A DNA stretch of 64,000 bases from an uncultured Acetatifactor sp. (lineage in GTDB: Bacteria; Bacillota; Clostridia; Lachnospirales; Lachnospiraceae). Numbering within the stretch: position 1 is the first letter of the stretch; each line of letters begins with the position of its first letter. The notes under the pieces were generated by a model. It had not been told where the DNA came from, ran no database searches, and saw only the letters and a list, made by a program, of their open reading frames with translations. Both the position numbers and the translations under genes were made by a program. The stretch spans positions 41,433 through 105,432 of the forward strand of contig NZ_CAJUCP010000015.1 in NCBI RefSeq assembly GCF_910585425.1. The letters are read 5' to 3'. Below, piece by piece: positions 7,152-16,542 of the stretch.

Positions 7152-8576
7152 TCAGCTTAAGTCCAGACAGGCAAATCCCATTAAATCGGCGAAGGCGGCA
7201 ATCTCCCCTGCCCAGTTGCCGTCAGTCAGGGCATAGTGCTGAGTGACTCCGAACTCCAACAGCCTTCCGAAGAATTCCGTGGCCGGTATCCTGGATTTTA
7301 AGAGGCCATGGGAATATCCCGCAAGAAAATGTTCACATTCCAGAGCGTCCACCACGCCTACGGCAATCTTGAAGGAGGAGCCGTCCTGAGAAATGTGGAC
7401 CATGGTCTTTTCGCCCGCGCCAATGAGATTCCAGGTAAAGGGCGCTCCGGCATGCCTGTAATTCGTTCTGGCGAAGCGGGTGTCTTCGGAAATCAGAGTC
7501 TTGCTCCCGGGATTGGTGTAATCCTGAGGGCCCGCATGTCCCGCCGCAAAGGTATCGTCCTCATAGTTGATGTAGAAGGGTTCGATAAAGTTTACCGGCT
7601 GGCCGGAGAGCTTGTTCAGGATATAGCAGGCCAGCCCGGCGCCGATATCGCCTTCCGGCACCACCATTACGTCCTCTGTGCCGGGGCAGGGGGTGAAGCC
7701 GGGGCGGAGGCCTACCTTGGAGAGCAAAGTGGCATCTATGTCATTCAGCACCAGAAGCTCCACCTCGTGACGCCTCGCCAGCTTCTCCAGGGCCAGGGAG
7801 GCGGCCACGGAGGCGTGCATTTTGTCGGGCTTTACAGTGCCGTCGCTCTCGTATTTGTCCAGGATAGATGTCATGGCAGCTTCCACTGTCTCTTCGGGAA
7901 GGGCATCGATTTCATCGAGGAGCTGAATCACGGAGAGAAAACGCAGCTCCGGCCCCATCTCCGTGAACAGAGCATAGGGATCCACATAGGTGGCCCACAT
8001 GACTTCGTTGTAGGAGGCCAGCAGGCCGAAACTGGTCTGCCGCAGCTCGCTTCTCAGGGCACAGATCCTGGCGAAGCGCATAGTCTCCTCCATGACCTTT
8101 TCCATGGGGCCTATGACCTGCCGCAGCAGGGGACGGTGGAAACGGGCAATGGAGCCGGAGGCTTCCTGGCTGCCTACCAGGCCTCCTGCCGCCAGGAACT
8201 CCACGAAGCGGTCCTCGGTCATGGAATCGGAAAAACGCTGCTTCGGCAGGACGATGGTGGCGAAAAGGACGGGGACAGGAGGCATATCCCGCAGGAAACG
8301 GATCCATGCGAAATCGTCAGACCATGAGAGGAAAGAAGCGAATATCATGTCGGCATGGCCCTTTGTGAAAGCGTCCATGGCCGCTGCAAGGTCTTCTCTG
8401 GTGTATACTACACCGGGGAAAATCAGTTCGGCATGCTCCAGACGTTTGCACAGGTCGTCGGCCACCAGTCCCTTGCGCCTGTAGAAGAAGCCGTGTTCCG
8501 TGTCCGCTCCCAGGTCATGGAAACGGGGGGTGGATATGAGCAGAATGCCGATGACGGGTTGTTTCAGTTTTTTCAT
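7152..8576 (-). CDS. Sugar isomerase of the L-fucose/L-arabinose isomerase fold
   Basis: The 474-residue protein fits the fucose/arabinose isomerase superfamily, whose members interconvert aldoses and ketoses with a metal. It starts KQPVIGILLISTPRFHDLG, has the central segment FASFLSWSDDFAWIRFL, and ends with a beta-rich domain (FTPCPGTEDVMVVPEGDIGAGLACYIL split over several strands). ATG 8576 is chosen since AAAGGA lies 8 bases upstream; the longer frame to 8639 would overlap the RpiR gene. It is the last gene of a four-gene operon (PMI-like, ROK, RpiR, isomerase). The exact sugar cannot be read from the sequence. Confidence 0.75.
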   Translation of the reverse strand: MKKLKQPVIGILLISTPRFHDLGADTEHGFFYRRKGLVADDLCKRLEHAELIFPGVVYTREDLAAAMDAFTKGHADMIFASFLSWSDDFAWIRFLRDMPPVPVLFATIVLPKQRFSDSMTEDRFVEFLAAGGLVGSQEASGSIARFHRPLLRQVIGPMEKVMEETMRFARICALRSELRQTSFGLLASYNEVMWATYVDPYALFTEMGPELRFLSVIQLLDEIDALPEETVEAAMTSILDKYESDGTVKPDKMHASVAASLALEKLARRHEVELLVLNDIDATLLSKVGLRPGFTPCPGTEDVMVVPEGDIGAGLACYILNKLSGQPVNFIEPFYINYEDDTFAAGHAGPQDYTNPGSKTLISEDTRFARTNYRHAGAPFTWNLIGAGEKTMVHISQDGSSFKIAVGVVDALECEHFLAGYSHGLLKSRIPATEFFGRLLEFGVTQHYALTDGNWAGEIAAFADLMGFACLDLS

Positions 8577-8598
8577 ATAAGAATCCTTTCCCACACGC

Positions 8599-9459
8599 CT
8601 ATTCCGGGTTGGACTGCGTGTGCTTTTTGGCCGAGGCAAGGCGGGTCCTGTCCAGTTGGGACTTGACCTGCGTGTATTCGCTGCTCGCCACGGCGGTATA
8701 GAGGATATCGATAATGGTGAGCTGGCCGATTCGTGACCCCATGGCTCCGCTGCGCACCAGCGCGTCGGCGGAGGAGGAGTAAAGGCAGATGTCGGCGAGC
8801 TTGGCCAGGGGATTTTTGGAATATTTGGTCAGGCTGATCAGGGTGGCAGGGGTCTGCCTGACGATGTCGGCAGTCTCCAGGATGTCCTTGGTGTTGCCTG
8901 AATAGGAGATCAGCACTGCCACATCCCCCATGGAGAGCTGGGAGGCATTCAGAATCTGCTGGTGCGGGTCGTTGGTAGACATGGACAGCTTGTTGATGCG
9001 GACGAATTTATTATAGGCGTCCATGGCTACGTGGCCGGAGGAACCGATGCCGTAAAAGTCCACCCGCCTGGCAGCGATCATGGCGGCCACGGCCCGCTCC
9101 AGCTCTCCCAGCTCCAGCACGGCCATGGTATTTTCGATGGCGTGCATGTCGTTGGCGCAGACAGCGTTCATCACCGCCTCCACGGAGCTGCCCGGGCGGA
9201 TATCACCGTACTCCTCAGCGGAGGAAGACTGGACAATGTCGATGGACAGATCCCTGGAGAACGCCTTGTATCCATTGTAGCCGGCGCTTTTGCACAGCCG
9301 GACCACGGTGGAGATGCTGGTATCGCAGGCATTGGCCAGCTCGGCGATGGACATATTGACCACTTCGGAGGGGAATTCGATGATGAACTGCGCAAGTACC
9401 TTTTCCTTGGAAGTAAGGGTATTTAACATTTCTTTCAGCTTGAATCGACAATTGGCCAT
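8599..9459 (-). CDS. RpiR-family transcriptional regulator
   Basis: The 286-residue protein has an N-terminal HTH of the RpiR type (about residues 1-77; LTSKEKVLAQFIIEFPSEV, then TSISTVVRLCKSAGYNGYKA) and a SIS domain (about 110-245; VDFYGIGSSGHVAMDAYNKF, then ISYSGNTKDILE) that binds phosphosugars. It should sense a phosphorylated sugar and control the surrounding operon. GGAGGTG lies 6 bases before the ATG. The gene sits 22 bp upstream of the isomerase and 147 bp downstream of the ROK kinase; a strong hairpin in that gap may partly separate them. Confidence 0.92.
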   Translation of the reverse strand: MANCRFKLKEMLNTLTSKEKVLAQFIIEFPSEVVNMSIAELANACDTSISTVVRLCKSAGYNGYKAFSRDLSIDIVQSSSAEEYGDIRPGSSVEAVMNAVCANDMHAIENTMAVLELGELERAVAAMIAARRVDFYGIGSSGHVAMDAYNKFVRINKLSMSTNDPHQQILNASQLSMGDVAVLISYSGNTKDILETADIVRQTPATLISLTKYSKNPLAKLADICLYSSSADALVRSGAMGSRIGQLTIIDILYTAVASSEYTQVKSQLDRTRLASAKKHTQSNPE

Positions 9460-9547
9460 ACCGGCACCTCCGTAATGTGGTATATTCGTGTAAGATATGC
9501 ATTATTGTAGCATAGGACGGCAAAAAAAGCCATATGTTTATGCCCGC

Positions 9548-9602
9548 GCCCTGCCCATGCCGCCCGCCCCGTCCAGGCCGGGTACAGGGGATTGGGCAGG
9601 GC
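9548..9602 (-). terminator. Hairpin between ROK kinase and RpiR genes
   Basis: GCCCTGCCCA (9548-9557) is an exact inverted match to 9593-9602. On the minus strand a run of seven T follows about 20 bases later (near 9524). It could act as a terminator or attenuator inside the operon. Confidence 0.5.
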
Positions 9603-9606
9603 CTGG

Positions 9607-10536
9607 TCAGCCGCAGACGGTCAGTTCCGGCGCATATCTGGCAGCCCCGAACAGGGGGCTCAGGTCGATGTCCTTAGCCGGGATGGCACGGATGCCGGCA
9701 GGAGAAAGGACGGCTCCAAGCTGTGGCAGGAAAAGGTCGGCCGACTTGGAGATGGCGCCGCCCAACAGGACGGTGTCGGACTGGCATTCCCGCAGCACCG
9801 GCAGCAGGATACGGCCCAGATGGAGGCCGGTGTCCTGGAAGGCCTCCAGGGCCATGGCGTCCCCCGCTCTGGCCAGTCCGGCGATTTCGGCTACCGTCAG
9901 TTCAGGGCTGGCGCCTTGCGACCGTTCCAGATACCTGTTCAGGATGCCCCGCTTGGATACGTAGCTTTCGCCGGTGCTCCTGAGATAAGGGCGGGAATAG
10001 AGAACCACGGCAGGGCCGCCCATGGGATTCTGCCGGATTTTCCCGTCGCGCATGCAGGCGAAGCCCAATCCCGTGCCTATGGTGACGCCACAGAGGCGCC
10101 TGCCGGGAGGAGCTGAAAGGCCTGCGCCCAGAAGGAAGGCCGTGGAATCATGGAGGAAGGACACCTGGCAGTCCTTTCCGATGCTTTCCTGCAGGACAGG
10201 AGACAGCGGGACTCCATATATTTCTTGAAATTTATGCCGCATCAGGCTGCAGCCCGCCATATAATCAAAGGGGCCTGGCGTACAGACAGCCGCGCGGAGG
10301 ATGGAGAGGCCTGCGCGGGAGGCCAGGTCGGACGCTTTTCGCCCCAAGGCCCTGTAGGCAGAGAGGATTTCCTCCCTGCCGCCGTCGGAGCGCACATCCA
10401 CGGAGAAGAAGCTGCGGCGTACCCATTCCGCGCATTCTTCTGCATTTCTGGTATGCGGCCCTGCCGGAATCAGGGCTGCCTTTAAGGAGGTCCCGCCAGC
10501 GTCCACCGCCAGGATACAGGAATCAGAGCGTGTCAT
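9607..10536 (-). CDS. ROK-family sugar kinase or regulator-like protein
   Basis: This is a 309-residue member of the ROK/hexokinase-actin fold: ATP-binding phosphate 1 motif LAVDAGGTSLKAALI at the N-terminus, CTPGPFD in the middle, and VTIGTGLGFACM for the second phosphate loop. ROK kinases phosphorylate free hexoses or N-acetylhexosamines. The usual zinc motif of ROK kinases (CxCGxxGC) is not seen after GTGLGF, so this is a divergent member. ATG 10536 is preferred over 10542 because AAGGA lies 7 bases upstream. It overlaps the 3' end of the PMI-like gene by 14 bp, which indicates translational coupling. Confidence 0.8.
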   Translation of the reverse strand: MTRSDSCILAVDAGGTSLKAALIPAGPHTRNAEECAEWVRRSFFSVDVRSDGGREEILSAYRALGRKASDLASRAGLSILRAAVCTPGPFDYMAGCSLMRHKFQEIYGVPLSPVLQESIGKDCQVSFLHDSTAFLLGAGLSAPPGRRLCGVTIGTGLGFACMRDGKIRQNPMGGPAVVLYSRPYLRSTGESYVSKRGILNRYLERSQGASPELTVAEIAGLARAGDAMALEAFQDTGLHLGRILLPVLRECQSDTVLLGGAISKSADLFLPQLGAVLSPAGIRAIPAKDIDLSPLFGAARYAPELTVCG

Positions 10537-12376
10537 TTTCATATCCTTCTTTCAACAATGTCTTGTGCATGGTCACTACGCCCACACCTAAATTGACTGC
10601 CTCATAAGCGCCGAAGCCTGCCGGTACGATGACTATCTCCAGATAATCCTGGATGAAAAATCTGTCGGGATTTGTCAGGGAGCGGATGATGCAGCGCTCG
10701 CCCTCCGCCAGCACGAGGACGTGGAACCGGTCTGTGGCTTCGTCGGTATAGCGCTTGGAAAAGCGCACGTTGCGCAGGCTGAAATAAATCAGGTCATGCT
10801 GGCCCACGATGGTCTCCGTGAAGTCCTCCGTCCTGCGGATGACGCGGGGGCGCTGCACCAGATTTTCGGACACCCATTCCGCGTTGCGGCCGTACTCCAG
10901 CACCTGTTCCCCATGATGGCTATGGATGGGGCGGGGGTTGCCGTCCAGATCCCTGCGCAGGTAGTCGTACATTTTGTAGGTATAGGAACCTACGGTCAGG
11001 CTGCCGATTTCCAGTATGACCTGATTGCGGCCGGAGGCATGGATGGTGCCTGCGGGGAGCAGAAACTGCATACCCGGCCTGGAGGGGACGGAATTGATGT
11101 ACCTGTCGTGGTCAAAGGGGACCTTGTCCTGCTCGGCACGTCTGACACAGGAAAGGAATTCCTCTTTGTCAAGGCCGTTTGCGAAGCCGCAGTAGGTCCT
11201 GGCCTCCTGTCCGGCCACGAGGACGTAATAGCTCTCGTCCTGCCTGCCCAGCTCATTATTGTGGGCCTGCACATAGGCCCTGCCAGGGTGGACCTGTATG
11301 GACATGTTGCCGCTGGCGTGGTAGGTATCGTCGTAATTGAAGCGGATCGGGAAGTAGCCGTGGAACTTTTCGGCCACCTTTTCGCCCATCAGCCTGGCCC
11401 CTGCAATCTGTACGAAGAAATAGAAGGGGAATTCCATCTCGAATGAGTCCATGGCCGCCACGATGGATACCTCCATGGGAATCAGGTCGAAGACCCAGGC
11501 GCAGTTCTTCATTTCGGGGGGAAGGCGGCGCAGACGGTGCACATAATAACCGCCCCATACGCCTTCCAGATACACCGGACGGCACCGCAGAGGATAGGAT
11601 GCCATCAGTTCGAACAGCTCCTTGAGGCGTGCCACGCTGATCATCTGGATTTGGTCAGGATGGTCGCCGGTGAGGTAATACTCCACGATTTCGTCCCGAA
11701 CCACCTCCTGGCGGAGGGGGAAACTGGCTTCGAAATCTACATAATAACTATGGCGGAGCATCATACTATAAGTGTCTCTTTCTTTCATGCCCAGATTGCC
11801 GCATTTCCCGGAACGGATATTGAGGATTGTCCTTTTTTGTGTCATATCCATATAGATTTTCAGGTCGCCGTATCCGCGGAGCTCAGGAATCAGGGCGCCG
11901 TTTCCGTAGAAGAGGAGAAGCCCTCTGCCCTCCCTCTGAAACGCTTCCAGCCTGTCGGCGGCCCGGGCTGTCCGGTCAGGCTCCATCAGCCCCTGCAATC
12001 CCCCTTCGTAGAGGCGGCCGAAGAGAAGCACAGGGTCATGCTCCCTGTCCTCCGGCAGATAAGGGAGCAGCCGCCGGTGCAGGACATCGCTGTCCGCCCA
12101 CAGGCTGTCGGTGGAGAGGGTGCTCACCGGTATCCCGCGCAGGGATGCCTGGATGGAAATCTGCCCTATGAGCTGGGTGAACGGGGCGCTGATGAAACCA
12201 TCGAGGATCAGGATGCATCTGTCCTTTTGGGCAATCACCGCGGCTGCATCGGATACGAGCTTTTTGGACGTGTCAGGCGTAGTCTGGGTCACGGAGCGGC
12301 AGAAGGCCTCGTCCATTGGCATGGGGTTGACGGCTTTCGGGTCGTCGTAGGGATATGGATTGAACATGAAACTCAT
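10523..12376 (-). CDS. Class I mannose-6-phosphate isomerase-like protein with extra N-terminal domain
   Basis: The 617-residue protein has two parts. The C-terminal ~370 residues look like class I phosphomannose isomerase: QVHPG (codons near 11300) and PAGTIHASG (near 11045), whose His residues are zinc ligands in the family, then TYKMYDYLRRDLDG and a final cupin-like part. The N-terminal ~240 residues resemble a nucleoside-kinase-like P-loop fold (CILILDGFISAPFTQLIG) but lack a clear Walker A, so that domain may be degenerate. ManA alone is about 310-390 residues, so this is a long form. GGAGG lies 8 bases before the ATG at 12376. It is first in the operon behind the promoter at 12473-12501. 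Confidence 0.78.
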   Translation of the reverse strand: MSFMFNPYPYDDPKAVNPMPMDEAFCRSVTQTTPDTSKKLVSDAAAVIAQKDRCILILDGFISAPFTQLIGQISIQASLRGIPVSTLSTDSLWADSDVLHRRLLPYLPEDREHDPVLLFGRLYEGGLQGLMEPDRTARAADRLEAFQREGRGLLLFYGNGALIPELRGYGDLKIYMDMTQKRTILNIRSGKCGNLGMKERDTYSMMLRHSYYVDFEASFPLRQEVVRDEIVEYYLTGDHPDQIQMISVARLKELFELMASYPLRCRPVYLEGVWGGYYVHRLRRLPPEMKNCAWVFDLIPMEVSIVAAMDSFEMEFPFYFFVQIAGARLMGEKVAEKFHGYFPIRFNYDDTYHASGNMSIQVHPGRAYVQAHNNELGRQDESYYVLVAGQEARTYCGFANGLDKEEFLSCVRRAEQDKVPFDHDRYINSVPSRPGMQFLLPAGTIHASGRNQVILEIGSLTVGSYTYKMYDYLRRDLDGNPRPIHSHHGEQVLEYGRNAEWVSENLVQRPRVIRRTEDFTETIVGQHDLIYFSLRNVRFSKRYTDEATDRFHVLVLAEGERCIIRSLTNPDRFFIQDYLEIVIVPAGFGAYEAVNLGVGVVTMHKTLLKEGYENDTL

Positions 12377-12472
12377 GATGATATCCTCCTTTCGTTATTA
12401 TGCGCTTTGCGGCGTCCCGGATCCTGTGCCCGGATATGCCGCTGTGCTCATCATTGTTTGCCTGTACTTTGT

Positions 12473-12501
12473 ATTTTATCTCAATTCACGCCAAGATGCA
12501 A
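12473..12501 (-). promoter_or_regulatory. Sigma-A type promoter of the minus-strand sugar operon
   Basis: On the minus strand: TTGCAT (12501-12496), 17-bp spacer, TAAAAT (12478-12473). It reads toward the PMI-like gene about 100 bp away. Confidence 0.6.
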
Positions 12502-12692
12502 TAAAAATATCAAAAATAAATATCAAAAATAAATATATAAAAAGAAAATATTGGAGCATGGCAAGGCAGAAAACACGGATAAATGCATTAAAAACGGTGT
12601 AAACGAGGCTTATACAATATGAATACAAGGCGGAAAGAATAATAAGAATGCAAAAACATGTCAAAAATATACGATAAAAATGACAAAAACAG

Positions 12693-12721
12693 TTGACATT
12701 TGTAGAGGGTGCATATATAAT
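12693..12721 (+). promoter_or_regulatory. Near-consensus sigma-A promoter for the first ABC importer operon
   Basis: TTGACA at 12693-12698, 17-bp spacer, TATAAT at 12716-12721: a full consensus match, 127 bp upstream of the binding-protein start. Confidence 0.8.
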
Positions 12722-12848
12722 TATAAATACTTCTAGGAGAAACGCTGAAAACCAGCATCAATGATTAACAGGAAGGAGGAAATTTGGGGCTTCGTGGAAA
12801 CGAATGGTGCAGATTGTCAATCAAAAAATGGGAAAGAAAGGAAAAAAT

Positions 12849-14579
12849 ATGAAGAAAAATAAAATGATGATCATGGCAAAGGTTCTGCCGATTGCGCTTT
12901 GCACAGTGCTGCTGGCTGCCTGTGGGGACAGTGGAAGCGATGAGAGCGCCGGCACGAATGAGAATGTGGGCGCCGGTACTGACGCCGGTAAGGAAAGCGA
13001 AGAGGGAGATGCCGCAGAGGAGTCCGGAACAGAGGATTCTGCGACGCTGACAGTCTGGGTGCCGGAGAGTATCCGTATCGAGGACTGGAATACCAACGAC
13101 ATGACCCTTTGGCTGGAGGAGCAGGGCGGGTTTGATCTGAATATTGTCACATTGCCTGCGGACGGCTTCTCGGAGAAGGTAAACATGTCCCTGAGCGCAG
13201 GGGACATCGGGGATCTTCCGGATGTGATACTGGGTAACTTCGGCGATTCTGCCGTGTGGAGCTGGGCGCAGGCCGGGTCGGTCGTTTCCCTGACAGATTA
13301 CTATAATGATCCGGATAAGACGCCGAACATAAGGAAAGCGTATGAGCGGACAGGTGTGGATTATACAAAGCAGATCACTTCCCCTGACGGCAATATCTAT
13401 GGGGTGGCGACGCTGAACCAGTCCTATGGCAATGAATACCCGGACAAGCTCTGGATCTATAAGCCCTGGCTGGATGCCCTGGACCGGGAAGTACCCACCA
13501 CCACGGAGGAATTCCGCGAGCTGCTGAAGCTGGTGAGCACCACGGATTTGAATGGAAACGGCAAGGCGGATGAAATCGGGATGGCAGGGGCCAGACTGGG
13601 AGGTTCCGGGTACGGCGGATATGCCAGGGTTTTGATGAATGCATTCGAGTATACGGGCGATGTCTGCTACAGGACAGTGAAGGACGGTGTCATCGGCGCT
13701 GCCTATACGACGGACGAATGGAAAGAGGGGCTTTCCTATATAAAGGAAATGTTTTCTGAGAATCTGATTCTCGGCCAAAGCCTGAGCATGGGGGACGACG
13801 AATTCAAGACCCTGATCAACAGCGACGAGCCTGTAGTATTCTCCTTTGCGTATTTCGCACCGGACATGATCGCCTCCGGATCGGACCGCGCGAATGAATA
13901 CATTGCCATCGATACGCTGGCAGGCCCTGGCGGTGTGAATTATGCCACCTATCGCCCCACGGTAGCGAATATATCTCTGCTCGTCACCGCGAACTGCAAA
14001 AATCCGGAGGCGGCCTTTAAGCTGGGGGATCTGATGAGCAGCGAATATATCGGCATCTCCCAGCGCTGGGGGAAGGAAGGCGTGAACTGGGATTACGCTG
14101 AGAATGTGGACGATATGAGCACATTTTCCGAGCCGCTCAACGGCTTTGAACCCTCGATTGCCACATATGACGACGCCAGCTTCTGGAGCGGCACTGAAGT
14201 GGCGAACTATAGCTGGCGCCAGACAGGGCCGTATGTACGCCAGTACGGCATTGCCTGCGGCGTAGTGATTCCCACAGAAGGCGGAAGCGGCGACCCTTAT
14301 ACGGAGAACCTAAACGCGGCATGGATTCTGTACCAGACCAGCGGCCACCAGCCGGAGGAAGTGATCCCCAAGCTGATACTGACGGAAGAAGAGACAAAGG
14401 CGATCGGTGAGGTGGAGAGCAATCTTGTCAAATATGTGGAAGAATGCTGGGCCGGCTTTGTGACAGGCAGTATGGACATTGACGGCCAGTGGGACGGATA
14501 TCTGGAGGAGCTGGACAAAATCGGACTGCAGGAATACCTCAGCGTGGTTCAGACCGCATATGACCGTATGTACAAATAG
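12849..14579 (+). CDS. Extracellular sugar-binding lipoprotein of an ABC importer
   Basis: This 576-residue binding protein starts MKKNKMMIMAKVL and has lipobox LLAAC (Cys25), an acidic linker, and then the solute-binding fold seen with LplB/YtcP permeases (TLTVWVPESIRIEDW, PPTTTEEF-like VPTTTEEFRELL, GNGKADEIGMAG, KEGVNWDYA). It is anchored outside the membrane and passes carbohydrate to the two permeases behind it. ATG 12849 is chosen because AAAGGA lies 6 bases upstream; 12804 lacks this. A hairpin at 14600-14628 sits between it and the permease genes, which commonly lets the binding protein be made in excess. The glycosidases around it suggest an oligosaccharide substrate. Confidence 0.9.
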   Translation: MKKNKMMIMAKVLPIALCTVLLAACGDSGSDESAGTNENVGAGTDAGKESEEGDAAEESGTEDSATLTVWVPESIRIEDWNTNDMTLWLEEQGGFDLNIVTLPADGFSEKVNMSLSAGDIGDLPDVILGNFGDSAVWSWAQAGSVVSLTDYYNDPDKTPNIRKAYERTGVDYTKQITSPDGNIYGVATLNQSYGNEYPDKLWIYKPWLDALDREVPTTTEEFRELLKLVSTTDLNGNGKADEIGMAGARLGGSGYGGYARVLMNAFEYTGDVCYRTVKDGVIGAAYTTDEWKEGLSYIKEMFSENLILGQSLSMGDDEFKTLINSDEPVVFSFAYFAPDMIASGSDRANEYIAIDTLAGPGGVNYATYRPTVANISLLVTANCKNPEAAFKLGDLMSSEYIGISQRWGKEGVNWDYAENVDDMSTFSEPLNGFEPSIATYDDASFWSGTEVANYSWRQTGPYVRQYGIACGVVIPTEGGSGDPYTENLNAAWILYQTSGHQPEEVIPKLILTEEETKAIGEVESNLVKYVEECWAGFVTGSMDIDGQWDGYLEELDKIGLQEYLSVVQTAYDRMYK

Positions 14580-14599
14580 GCGATGTGGACAGATAGATG

Positions 14600-14628
14600 G
14601 GGCACCTGAACGATAGCGACAGGTGCCC
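14600..14628 (+). terminator. Intra-operon hairpin after the binding-protein gene
   Basis: GGGCACCTG (14600-14608) pairs perfectly with CAGGTGCCC (14620-14628). No U-run follows, so it is more likely an mRNA-stabilising or attenuating stem than a full terminator. Confidence 0.5.
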
Positions 14629-14655
14629 TGAATTCCTTAAGTCAGGAGGTTTTAG

Positions 14656-15594
14656 GTGAAGCGAGACAAAGTAAGGCGCAGAAAGCTGATGCTGATCATA
14701 AGGCGGGACTGGCAGTTGTACCTGTTTTTGCTGCTGCCGTTGGCTTATATTGTTATCTTTAAGTATGTCCCTATGCTGGGGCTGCAGATCGCTTTCCGGG
14801 ACTATACCCCGAAGGGCGGAATCTGGGGAAGCGAATGGGTGGGATTGGACAATGTCATCAAATTCATGGAATCCTATCAGTTCGGGAGGGTCGTGAGGAA
14901 TACTTTTCTGCTCTCTGTATATGGATTGACCCTGAATACGGTGATTCCCATTGCGTTTGCGCTGATATACAATTGTATTGAACTTCCGCGTTTCAAAAAG
15001 GTTTCCCAGACCATCGTGACCCTGCCCCATTTTATTTCCGTTGTCGTCCTGGTGGGCATCATGATGCAGCTTCTGAACAGCAGGACCGGCATCTATGGGA
15101 TTCTATATGAAAAAATCACAGGCCAGTACCCGGGCGATCTGTTCGGGAACCCTGATGCCTTCCGCCATCTGTATGTGTGGAGCAGCGTCTGGCAGGGATT
15201 TGGCTGGAACGCCATCATCTATATCGCGACTCTGTCAGGTGTGGACATGGGGCTTCATGAGGCGGCCCAGTTGGACGGCGCCTCCAGGCTGCAGCGGATA
15301 TGGCATGTGGACCTGCCCCATCTGAAGCCTACCATTGTCATACTGCTCATTATGAATGTGGGGCGCATCATGTCGGTCGGCTTCGAAAAGGCGTTTCTGA
15401 TGCAGAACACCCTGAACCTGCAATATTCCGAATTGATATCCACATATGTATACCGTGTAGGCCTGGCTGCATCCTATGGAAGCAACTTCTCTTATGCTGC
15501 TGCTGTCGATATGTTCAACTCTGCTTTGAACCTGATTCTTGTCCTGTGTGCGAACACGGTCTCGAAACGGGTATCGGAGACGAGCCTGTGGTAA
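14656..15594 (+). CDS. ABC transporter permease, LplB type
   Basis: This 312-residue inner-membrane permease has six predicted membrane segments (first at LFLLLPLAYIVIF). The conserved EAA loop that docks the ATPase reads EAAQLDGASRLQRIWHVDLP. The start is GTG 14656, with AGGAGG 6 bases upstream. It forms the translocation channel with the next gene. No ATPase gene lies in the operon, as is usual for this family, where a shared MsmK/UgpC-type ATPase encoded elsewhere energises several importers. Confidence 0.93.
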   Translation: MKRDKVRRRKLMLIIRRDWQLYLFLLLPLAYIVIFKYVPMLGLQIAFRDYTPKGGIWGSEWVGLDNVIKFMESYQFGRVVRNTFLLSVYGLTLNTVIPIAFALIYNCIELPRFKKVSQTIVTLPHFISVVVLVGIMMQLLNSRTGIYGILYEKITGQYPGDLFGNPDAFRHLYVWSSVWQGFGWNAIIYIATLSGVDMGLHEAAQLDGASRLQRIWHVDLPHLKPTIVILLIMNVGRIMSVGFEKAFLMQNTLNLQYSELISTYVYRVGLAASYGSNFSYAAAVDMFNSALNLILVLCANTVSKRVSETSLW

Positions 15595-15605
15595 GGGGGG
15601 AGAAA

Positions 15606-16517
15606 ATGCGGAAAAACAAAGTTTTGGCCAAACGCTCCCATAAGTACATGGGGGACAGGGTGTTCCACGCGGTGTCGGTATGCATTGTGGCAGCGCTGAC
15701 CCTTATCGTGTTCCTGCCTTTGCTGAATGTGGTGTCGTCCTCCCTCTCCTCGTCTTCGGCCATCAACGCGGGAAAAGTATTGCTGTGGCCGGTGGAGTTC
15801 ACGCTTGAAAATTACGGGACGATCCTGAAGTACAAATCGGTATGGATTGGCTACCGGAATACGGTTTTCTATACGGTCTTTGGCACTTTCATCAATGTAG
15901 CCATGACGATGTTCTGCGCGTACCCGCTGTCCCAGAGGAGGTTTTCCGGCAGAAAGGCGGTCAATCTGCTGTTGTTCTTTACCATGATTTTCAGCGGGGG
16001 GATGATTCCTGCCTATATCCTGGTCAGGGATCTGCATCTGATGAACAAGATTTGGGCAATTCTGCTGCCCGGTGCCATGAGCGTATATAATGTCATGATC
16101 ACGCGCAACTTCATTGAATCCACGATTCCTGACGAGCTGGAAGATGCGGCCCGCATAGACGGCTGTTCTCCCGCCAAATATTTCCTTTATTTCATCATGC
16201 CGCTGTCAAAGACGATCATAGCGGTGATCGCCATGTATTATGCGGTTGACCATTGGAATAATTACTTTAGCGCGTTCATGTATCTGACGGACAGAAATCT
16301 GTATCCATTGCAGCTGTTTCTGCGCGATATCCTGATCAACAGCACCTTTGATTCCAGCGTGGTGTCGGATCCGGAGACGGCCAGGGCGGTGCAGGGGCTG
16401 GCGCAGACGCTGAAATATGTCGTGATCGTTGTTTCCACGCTGCCGCTGATGTGTATTTATCCCTTTGTGCAGAAGTATTTTGTGAAGGGTGTCATGATTG
16501 GATCGGTAAAAGGGTAA
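15606..16517 (+). CDS. ABC transporter permease, YtcP/UgpE type
   Basis: This 303-residue second permease has six membrane segments, the EAA loop (DELEDAARIDGCSPAKYFLY) and the typical C-terminal end KYFVKGVMIGSVKG. A start at ATG 15606 is chosen behind GGGGGGAG, 11 bp after the first permease. Much longer frames upstream are read-through of the previous gene in another frame. It pairs with the 14656 permease for sugar import. Confidence 0.93.
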   Translation: MRKNKVLAKRSHKYMGDRVFHAVSVCIVAALTLIVFLPLLNVVSSSLSSSSAINAGKVLLWPVEFTLENYGTILKYKSVWIGYRNTVFYTVFGTFINVAMTMFCAYPLSQRRFSGRKAVNLLLFFTMIFSGGMIPAYILVRDLHLMNKIWAILLPGAMSVYNVMITRNFIESTIPDELEDAARIDGCSPAKYFLYFIMPLSKTIIAVIAMYYAVDHWNNYFSAFMYLTDRNLYPLQLFLRDILINSTFDSSVVSDPETARAVQGLAQTLKYVVIVVSTLPLMCIYPFVQKYFVKGVMIGSVKG

Positions 16518-16542
16518 CCCGGATAAGGAGAGGAGATAAGGC

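Larger units (their letters stand above)
12377..12848. other. Divergent promoter region (472 bp, no gene)
   Basis: AT-rich spacer between two opposite sugar operons. It holds the minus promoter (12473-12501), the plus promoter (12693-12721) and two 13-base direct repeats ATATCAAAAATAA near 12508-12535 that could bind a regulator. I see no gene in it. Confidence 0.55.

Noticed and set aside
7308..8327. 339-codon plus-strand frame
   Set aside because: Antisense to the sugar isomerase gene, whose family motifs are clear.
15300..15605. N-terminal extension of the second permease
   Set aside because: The frame before 15606 is the previous permease gene read in another frame; the ribosome site supports 15606.
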